This document shows, in pieces, positions 59,080 to 64,000 of a stretch of 64,000 nucleotides of DNA. The translations under genes and the position numbers were made by a program. The stretch spans positions 186,001 through 250,000 of the forward strand of contig NZ_JAAZQJ010000006.1 in the NCBI RefSeq assembly GCF_012275375.1, written 5' to 3'. The notes beneath the pieces are model-generated. The model ran no database searches, had not been told where the DNA came from, and saw only the letters and a list, made by a program, of their open reading frames with translations. Origin of the DNA: Dyella sp. SG609. Lineage in GTDB: Bacteria; Pseudomonadota; Gammaproteobacteria; Xanthomonadales; Rhodanobacteraceae. Within the stretch, counting starts at the first letter, position 1. Every line of letters starts with the position of its first letter.

Positions 59080-61080
59080 TCAGAAGAACGCGCGCAGACC
59101 CATCGACACGCTGCGTCCCGGCAGCAGGACCTGGTCCTTGAACAGCGACGTGGCCAGGCGGCCCTTGCGGTTGGTGAGATTGCTGCCGTCGAGGAAGGCT
59201 TCCCACTGGCTGCGCTCGCCGTTGTGGAAGGTCCACGCGGCATGCGCATTCACCAGGGTGTAGCCGGCGGTGCGCGTTTCGAAGGCGGCGGTGCGGTTCT
59301 GCGCGAAGTAGCGCACGGCGCCGACGCTGGCGCGCAGGTCGTCGCGGCTCCAGCTCAGCTGGCCGCCGAGACGCCCGGCGGGGATGCGCGGCAGATTGCC
59401 GCCGCCGTGTTCCAGCTCCGCGCGCACGGTGTCGCCGTAGGCGCGGAAATCCCAGGCGCCGCTGGCGTTGCGGGCCAGATGGAAGGTGGCTTCGGCTTCG
59501 GCGCCGCGGAACTTCGCGTCGCGCTGCGACCAGGTGCGCACCGGCATGCCGTCTTCGACTTCGCCGGTGTCGGCCAGGTAAATGAAGTCGTGGTAGCGGT
59601 TGCTGTAGACGGCGACTTTGCCTTCGACGAAATCGCCGTGATAGTGCAGCGCGAGCTCGGCCTGGTTGGCGGTTTCCTTCTTCAGGTTGGCGTCGCCGAT
59701 TTCGTAGCTGTTGGAGGCGGCATGCGGGCCGTGCGCGAACAGTTCCTCCTCGGCCGGCGCGCGCTGGGCGCGATCGAGGTTGAGGCTGAGGTGCCAGCGT
59801 TCGGTGAACCGCCACGACGCGCCGGCGGAGAAGCTGGACGGAGAGAACTTGCGGCGCGGCTGGTCGTCCGGCGTGACGGTGTGGCGGTCGGTGCGCGCGC
59901 CCAGTTCCAGCTTCAGCGGACCGAACTGGCGCTGCTCGGTGAGGAACAAACCCCAGGCTTTGGTCGAGGTGGGCGGCACGAAGGTCTCCTCGCCGACGGC
60001 GGAGAAGTCGCGATGGATGTACTGCAGGCCGAAGGCGCCTTCCCAGCCGGCCAGCGGGTCGTGGGTGAACAGCAGGCGGCCTTCGTTGGCCTTGGTCTTG
60101 AACGTGGTACCGGCGGCCTCGCCTTCGTATTCCACGTGCTGGTAGTCGTTGTGGCCGAAGCTGACTTCCGCCTTGGCGATGCCGGGCAGCGGCTGGTTGA
60201 AGCCGCCCTTCATGTCGTAGCGGGTCTGTTCCAGCTTGATGTGCACGGGCGGCTCGCCTTCTTCCGCGTTGCCCGGCTCGGCGGGGCTGCCGTACTTGTC
60301 CAGGTAGCGCGATACGGAGAGGCCGAAGTAGCCCCAGTCGCCCAGCAGCGAGGCGCCGGCCGCGCCGGAGGTGGTCTTCACCTGGCTGTTGGCCTGGGTG
60401 CCGCCGGGAATGTCGTAGTTGCCGTCGTCGCGGCGCATGCCGTCCACGTGCAGGGCGAACTGCTGGTTGCCGGCGTCGGCGCGGAACACGCCGGTCTTGC
60501 CTTGGGTGCCGGTGTCGTAGCGGCCTTCGGCGCGGCCGCTGAAGCCGTTCTGCGGCGCGGCCATCGGAATGCGGCCGTCGACCACGTTGACCACGCCGCC
60601 GATGGCGCCGGAGCCGTAGAGCAGGGTGGACGGGCCTTTCAGCACTTCGATCTGGTCGGCCAGGAAGGGCTCGACCGAGGTGGCGTGGTCCTGGCTGATA
60701 TTGGACACGTCCTGCGAGCCCAGGCCGTTTTCCAGCACCGCCACGCGCGGGCCGTCCATGCCGCGGATCACCGGCCGGCCCACCGCCTTGCCCAGGCCGG
60801 TGGTCTGCACGCCGGGGATGGCGGAGACTGTCTCGCCCAGCGTGCCGGCCTTCACTTCGTCCAGCGCCGAGCCGGCCAGCACGGCCACGGGGGCCACGAT
60901 CTGATCGGCCTGCTGGCCCAGGGGCACGGCGTTGACGGTGATCGCGTCGAGATCCTTGGCCTTGGGCTTGTGGTTGTCCTTGTCCGCCGCGATATCCGTG
61001 GTTTCGTCGGCCGCCTGCAGCGGCGGGGCGATGGCGGCCAGGCTGGCGGCGAGGGCGATGGCGATCATGGTCTTGCGCAT
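59080..61080 (-). CDS. znuD: TonB-dependent zinc receptor, ZnuD-like
   Basis: A 666-aa outer-membrane receptor. ATG 61080 gives the signal peptide MRKTMIAIALAASLAAIAPP and has AGGA upstream; the ATG at 61110 lies inside the operator region. A His/Lys-rich segment (DKDNHKPKAK) and a TonB-box-like DAITVNA precede the plug, with PVIRGMDGPRVAVLENG and QIEVLKGPSTLLYGSGAIGG. The barrel ends in VSMGLRAFF. The HXXD-type loops and acidic/His stretches fit the ZnuD/HMA-type zinc receptors. The adjacent Zur-box-like dyad and zinc genes support zinc as the substrate. Heme uptake is a known secondary activity of ZnuD in Neisseria. Confidence 0.85.
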   Translation of the reverse strand: MRKTMIAIALAASLAAIAPPLQAADETTDIAADKDNHKPKAKDLDAITVNAVPLGQQADQIVAPVAVLAGSALDEVKAGTLGETVSAIPGVQTTGLGKAVGRPVIRGMDGPRVAVLENGLGSQDVSNISQDHATSVEPFLADQIEVLKGPSTLLYGSGAIGGVVNVVDGRIPMAAPQNGFSGRAEGRYDTGTQGKTGVFRADAGNQQFALHVDGMRRDDGNYDIPGGTQANSQVKTTSGAAGASLLGDWGYFGLSVSRYLDKYGSPAEPGNAEEGEPPVHIKLEQTRYDMKGGFNQPLPGIAKAEVSFGHNDYQHVEYEGEAAGTTFKTKANEGRLLFTHDPLAGWEGAFGLQYIHRDFSAVGEETFVPPTSTKAWGLFLTEQRQFGPLKLELGARTDRHTVTPDDQPRRKFSPSSFSAGASWRFTERWHLSLNLDRAQRAPAEEELFAHGPHAASNSYEIGDANLKKETANQAELALHYHGDFVEGKVAVYSNRYHDFIYLADTGEVEDGMPVRTWSQRDAKFRGAEAEATFHLARNASGAWDFRAYGDTVRAELEHGGGNLPRIPAGRLGGQLSWSRDDLRASVGAVRYFAQNRTAAFETRTAGYTLVNAHAAWTFHNGERSQWEAFLDGSNLTNRKGRLATSLFKDQVLLPGRSVSMGLRAFF

Positions 61081-61113
61081 GCTGGGTTGTTCCTGGGGAG
61101 TGGATTCCATGAG

Positions 61114-61128
61114 TGTTATAAAGTAACA
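61114..61128. promoter_or_regulatory. Zur-box-like operator
   Basis: TGTTATAAAGTAACA is an inverted repeat (TGTTA-N5-TAACA) closely matching the core of the gammaproteobacterial Zur box (TGTTATAnTATAACA). It lies 34 bases upstream of the znuD-like start and 60 bases upstream of the divergent merC start, well placed to repress both when zinc is plentiful. Confidence 0.75.
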
Positions 61129-61187
61129 TCACTTCCCGTCGCCCAGGCAAGAAGTCACGTTTGGCGCATTTTTTTACGAGTCGACCG

Positions 61188-61610
61188 ATGGACCAGGAGA
61201 GCAAAACCCACTGGTGGCGCATCGCCGATCGCATCGGTGCGACGGCGTCGTTCCTGTGCGCGATCCACTGCGCCGCGCTACCGTTCGTGCTGGCGCTGCT
61301 GCCGCTGCTCGGCCTGGGCTTCCTCGCCGATCACCGTTTCGAGCGCGCCTTCGTGCTGTTCGCCTGCGTGCTGGCGCTGGTCAGCCTGCTCAGCGGCTAT
61401 CGCCGCCACCATCGCGTGCTGCCCTTGCGCCTGGCATTGCCGGGACTCGCCTTGCTGGTGCTCGGCGTCACCGTGGCGGAGGGTTATTCGATCGGCGTGC
61501 ACAGCGTGCTGGTCACCTGCGGCGGCCTGCTGGTGGCGGCCGCGCATTTCATCAACCTGCGCGCGGACCGCGAGCAGGGGCACGTGCACAGCGTGGATTG
61601 CGCGCACTGA
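61188..61610 (+). CDS. MerC-family membrane protein
   Basis: A 140-aa inner-membrane protein with about four hydrophobic segments and the MerC signature ATASFLCAIHCAALPFVLALLPLLGLGFL (metal-binding Cys/His pair CAIHC near residues 24-28). The C terminus is HVHSVDCAH. MerC was named as a mercury importer, but chromosomal copies beside ZnuD and Zur genes are thought to serve zinc. ATG 61188 is used; a TTG at 61161 would add nine residues. It is divergent from the receptor and shares the Zur-box-like site. Confidence 0.82.
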   Translation: MDQESKTHWWRIADRIGATASFLCAIHCAALPFVLALLPLLGLGFLADHRFERAFVLFACVLALVSLLSGYRRHHRVLPLRLALPGLALLVLGVTVAEGYSIGVHSVLVTCGGLLVAAAHFINLRADREQGHVHSVDCAH

Positions 61611-61659
61611 TGCGGCCTCGTGATTGTGTAACGGCGAGCGCGCTTCCTAGCATTCGCGC

Positions 61660-62637
61660 ATGAGTCATACGCACGGCCATTCCCACGATCATGCCGATCA
61701 CGCGCACGAGCACGGCGCGCACGGCCACGATCATGCGCACGCAGGCGCCGGCTTGAACGGCCGCGAGCGCAAGCTCGCCTTCGCCTTCGTGCTCACCGCC
61801 TTGATGATGATCGCCGAGGCGGTCGGCGGACTGTGGTCAGGCTCGCTGGCCCTGCTGGCCGACGCCGGCCATATGCTGGTGGATGCGCTCGCGCTGCTGC
61901 TGGCGGTGCTCGGCGCGTGGATGGCGCGCCGCCCCGCGGATGCGCGGCGCAGCTACGGCTACGGCCGCGTGGAAGTGCTGGCGGGTTTCCTCAATGCGCT
62001 GACGCAGTTCGCGCTGGTGGCCTTTATCGCTTACGAGGCGATCGAGCGCCTGTTCACGCCGACGCCGATTCTTTCCGGCGTGATGTTCATCGTGGCGCTG
62101 GTGGGCCTGGTGGTGAACCTGGTGGTGCTGCGCACCCTGCATGGCCATGACCATGACGACGTGAACGTGGCCGGCGCGGCGCTGCACGTGCTGGGCGACT
62201 TGCTCGGTTCGGTGGCCGCGGTGCTTGCTGCCCTGGCGGTGCGCTGGATGGACTGGCTGTGGGCCGACCCGGTGCTGTCGCTGCTGGTGTCGCTGCTGAT
62301 CCTCAACAGCGCCTGGCGCCTGCTGCGCCGCTCCGCGCACATCCTGCTGGAAGGCGTGCCGGAAGGGCTGGATACGGGCGAGATCGAAATCGCCTTGCGC
62401 GAATCGGATGTCTCCATCAGCAATGTGCACCATCTGCACGTGTGGCAGCTCGCTTCGGGTTCGCGCATGGCCACCGTGCATGCGCAACTGCACGACGAGG
62501 GCAGCGGCGCCACCGCGATCGCGGCGATCAACCGCGTGCTCGGCGAGCGCTTCGGCATACGGCATGTGACGGTGCAGATCGACCCCGGCCCGTGCCCGGA
62601 TCACACCCGCGGCTGCGCCGGCCAGCGCCGCGATTGA
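61660..62637 (+). CDS. Cation diffusion facilitator, zinc exporter (ZitB/CzcD type)
   Basis: A 325-aa CDF transporter that exports Zn2+ in exchange for protons. The N terminus is a His/Asp-rich metal-binding tail (HTHGHSHDHADHAHEHG). Six transmembrane helices follow, with the transport-site pairs AGHMLVDAL in TM2 and LHVLGDLLGS in TM5. The cytoplasmic C-terminal domain contains VHHLHVWQL and HVTVQIDPG. Placed 49 bases after merC, it completes a local zinc set: regulator, importer, and exporter. Cd2+ or Co2+ could also be substrates. Confidence 0.92.
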   Translation: MSHTHGHSHDHADHAHEHGAHGHDHAHAGAGLNGRERKLAFAFVLTALMMIAEAVGGLWSGSLALLADAGHMLVDALALLLAVLGAWMARRPADARRSYGYGRVEVLAGFLNALTQFALVAFIAYEAIERLFTPTPILSGVMFIVALVGLVVNLVVLRTLHGHDHDDVNVAGAALHVLGDLLGSVAAVLAALAVRWMDWLWADPVLSLLVSLLILNSAWRLLRRSAHILLEGVPEGLDTGEIEIALRESDVSISNVHHLHVWQLASGSRMATVHAQLHDEGSGATAIAAINRVLGERFGIRHVTVQIDPGPCPDHTRGCAGQRRD

Positions 62638-62732
62638 ACCTGCCTGGCCGCGCTCCGGGCGCCTATTGCGCTTTGGGCGGCCACTGCTAGGATGATCGGC
62701 CGTTCAACTTACGTCTAACCAAGGAGTTCCCC

Positions 62733-62894
62733 ATGGGCAAGGGCGATCGCAAGACCCGTCGCGGCAAGACCTACCGTGGCAGCTACGGCAACACCCGCGT
62801 GCACGGCGCGCAGCCTGCCGTGGTGGGCGCCAAGGAGACCGTGACCAAGCCGGCCGCCGCCAAGAAGGCCGCGCCGAAGAAGAAGTCGGCCTGA
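62733..62894 (+). CDS. 30S ribosomal protein THX
   Basis: A 53-aa very basic protein starting MGKGDRKTRRGKTYRGSYGN, the hallmark of the small ribosomal protein THX (bTHX), which sits in the head of the 30S subunit. A Lys/Ala tail (AAAKKAAPKKKSA) follows. AAGGAG lies seven bases before the ATG. A clear terminator follows the gene. Confidence 0.93.
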   Translation: MGKGDRKTRRGKTYRGSYGNTRVHGAQPAVVGAKETVTKPAAAKKAAPKKKSA

Positions 62895-62933
62895 AGCGCC
62901 GGCCTGTCTCGGGCAGAGACGGGTTCCGCTCGA

Positions 62934-62959
62934 AAAGCCCCGCTACGGCGGGGCTTTTT
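62934..62959 (+). terminator. Rho-independent terminator after the THX gene
   Basis: AAAGCCCCGC and GCGGGGCTTT pair around a TACG loop, with a T run following (and As before it, so it could work for the convergent gene too). Confidence 0.92.
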
Positions 62960-62987
62960 CTTTGGGGCGACGGCGCCACACGCGTGC

Positions 62988-64000
62988 TCATTGCCATTGG
63001 GCCGCGATGCGGCGGTGGCGTTCGTTTTCCTGCCAGTCGGCGTGCTCGCGGGCGGAGGCGAGCTGGTTCCGCCAGGCCGTGGCGGCCTGCCGCCACGCTG
63101 GAGACAAGGCGCGCAAGCGCATGCCCGCCAGCCACGCCTTTGCGCACAGGCGGCAGGCGCGCGCGAATTCGCCATGGCGGATAAAGGTCTGGGCCATGCC
63201 TTCGATCGCTTCGGCCGGCGGCAGCGGCTGGCGCTCCAGCTTGCGCGCCAGGTCGAGCGCGACATGGCCTTGCGGCGACATTTCCGGCAAGGCTTCGTAA
63301 GCGAGCTGGATGGCGAGGCGGCAGCGCAGGCTGGCCTGTTGCCAGCGCGGCTCGCAGCCGGCGATGAAGGCGTGGGCGAGCGCGTGGGAAAAGATCTGCT
63401 TCGCCGATTCCACGGGGGCGGCGCGGCCGTGTTCCAGCGAGGCTTCGGCTACCGCCATGGCGACGCGCGCGCTGGAGGTGCGCGTAAACAGCGCATCCAG
63501 CAGGTGCTGTGCCTCGGCCAGCATCTGCAGGCGCACTTCGCCGCGCTCGCGGCCGGCGAGGCGCAGCAGCACCCGCGCCAGCAGGTACTCTCCGGCGTCG
63601 GCCATGCCCGGCACGGCGCACAGGCGCCGGGCTGCCAGCATGGCTTCGGTCAGCTTGCTCCGCGCGACGTCGCCCAGCTGCTGCTCGGCCGTGTAGAGCA
63701 GCGTTTCGATCCAGGCCTTGAGCACCGCGCCGGAACCTTGCTCGACCGCCGCTGCGTGGCGCAGGTCCATGTCGTGCAGCGCGAAGCGTCTCGATGCGCC
63801 GCTCAGCCGCCTGGCCAGCGCCAGATCCAGCTCGATGCGCCGCGCCTGCCACTCGGGTCTCGCGTCCTCCTGCGCCTGCTCTTCGCCATGCAGGGCATGC
63901 GCCTGCGCAACGCGATGCAGTGCATGCACCTGCGGCATGCCGGCCCGGTCCATCTGCATGGAGAGCACCTGGACGAGCAGCCAGCGTGCTTGATCGTCGC
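62988..64000 (-). CDS. Alpha-helical repeat protein, 5' end outside the window
   Basis: The frame is open to the edge of the window, so only the C-terminal 330 or so residues are seen. The GTG at 63968 is just an in-frame codon; the codons before it read on without a stop. The sequence is Ala/Leu/Arg-rich and almost entirely helical with TPR-like spacing (AEAQHLLDALF, ARACRLCAKAWLAG). It has no signal peptide or membrane segment in view. It may be the sensor or repeat half of a larger regulator, but no diagnostic motif is present and I do not name a family. It is convergent with the THX gene. Confidence 0.7.
   Translation of the reverse strand, partial: DDQARWLLVQVLSMQMDRAGMPQVHALHRVAQAHALHGEEQAQEDARPEWQARRIELDLALARRLSGASRRFALHDMDLRHAAAVEQGSGAVLKAWIETLLYTAEQQLGDVARSKLTEAMLAARRLCAVPGMADAGEYLLARVLLRLAGRERGEVRLQMLAEAQHLLDALFTRTSSARVAMAVAEASLEHGRAAPVESAKQIFSHALAHAFIAGCEPRWQQASLRCRLAIQLAYEALPEMSPQGHVALDLARKLERQPLPPAEAIEGMAQTFIRHGEFARACRLCAKAWLAGMRLRALSPAWRQAATAWRNQLASAREHADWQENERHRRIAAQWQ

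Overview
The window comes from a high-GC gammaproteobacterium of the order Xanthomonadales, most likely Rhodanobacteraceae (Dyella/Luteibacter/Frateuria-like). I infer this from the gene order truA-trpF-(lysR)-trpB-trpA-accD, the protein sequences and the style of the intergenic repeats; no rRNA is present to confirm it. No tRNA, rRNA, CRISPR array, transposase or integrase was seen.

Region 1 (1-5420) is housekeeping: the 3' part of truA, overlapping trpF, a divergent LysR regulator (TrpI-like), the overlapping pair trpB-trpA, and accD with a good terminator. Region 2 (5420-6966) has no convincing gene. It holds four copies of a repeat whose edges resemble DnaA boxes (one perfect box), a REP-type palindrome, a multi-hairpin repeat and an AT-rich patch with a candidate operator.

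Region 3 (6967-13942) contains two paralogous TetR regulators flanking a 1038-aa TonB-dependent receptor and two secreted proteins of unknown role. Region 4 (14279-53485) is a trans-acyltransferase polyketide synthase/NRPS cluster. It encodes an MbtH-like protein, a discrete AT-AT-ER protein, one enormous 10,598-aa PKS-NRPS, a cytochrome P450, a MATE exporter and an Sfp/EntD-type phosphopantetheinyl transferase. The megasynthase reads KS-DH-KR-ACP / KS-DH-KR-ACP / KS-DH-ACP / KS-DH-KR-ACP / KS-KR-ACP / KS-KR-MT-ACP-DH-ACP / KS0-PCP / C-A-PCP-TE. No module has its own AT. The last KS has lost the His of HGTGT, and the A domain carries a serine-type pocket (D-V-W-H-M-S-L-V-D-K, read by hand). 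The prediction is an unsaturated, alpha-methylated polyketide capped with serine, released by the thioesterase, oxidised by the P450 and exported by the MATE pump. The PPTase would activate the nine carrier domains and MbtH would support the A domain. I cannot match the product to a known compound.

Region 5 (53486-64000) returns to ordinary genes: a PAP2 phosphatase overlapping a GT4 glycosyltransferase, a DUF4399 periplasmic protein, an outer-membrane protein and gltX. A zinc homeostasis block follows: zur, a ZnuD-like receptor, a MerC-family protein and a CDF zinc exporter, with a Zur-box-like palindrome between the divergent receptor and merC genes. The window ends with the small ribosomal protein THX and the 3' part of an unidentified helical protein.
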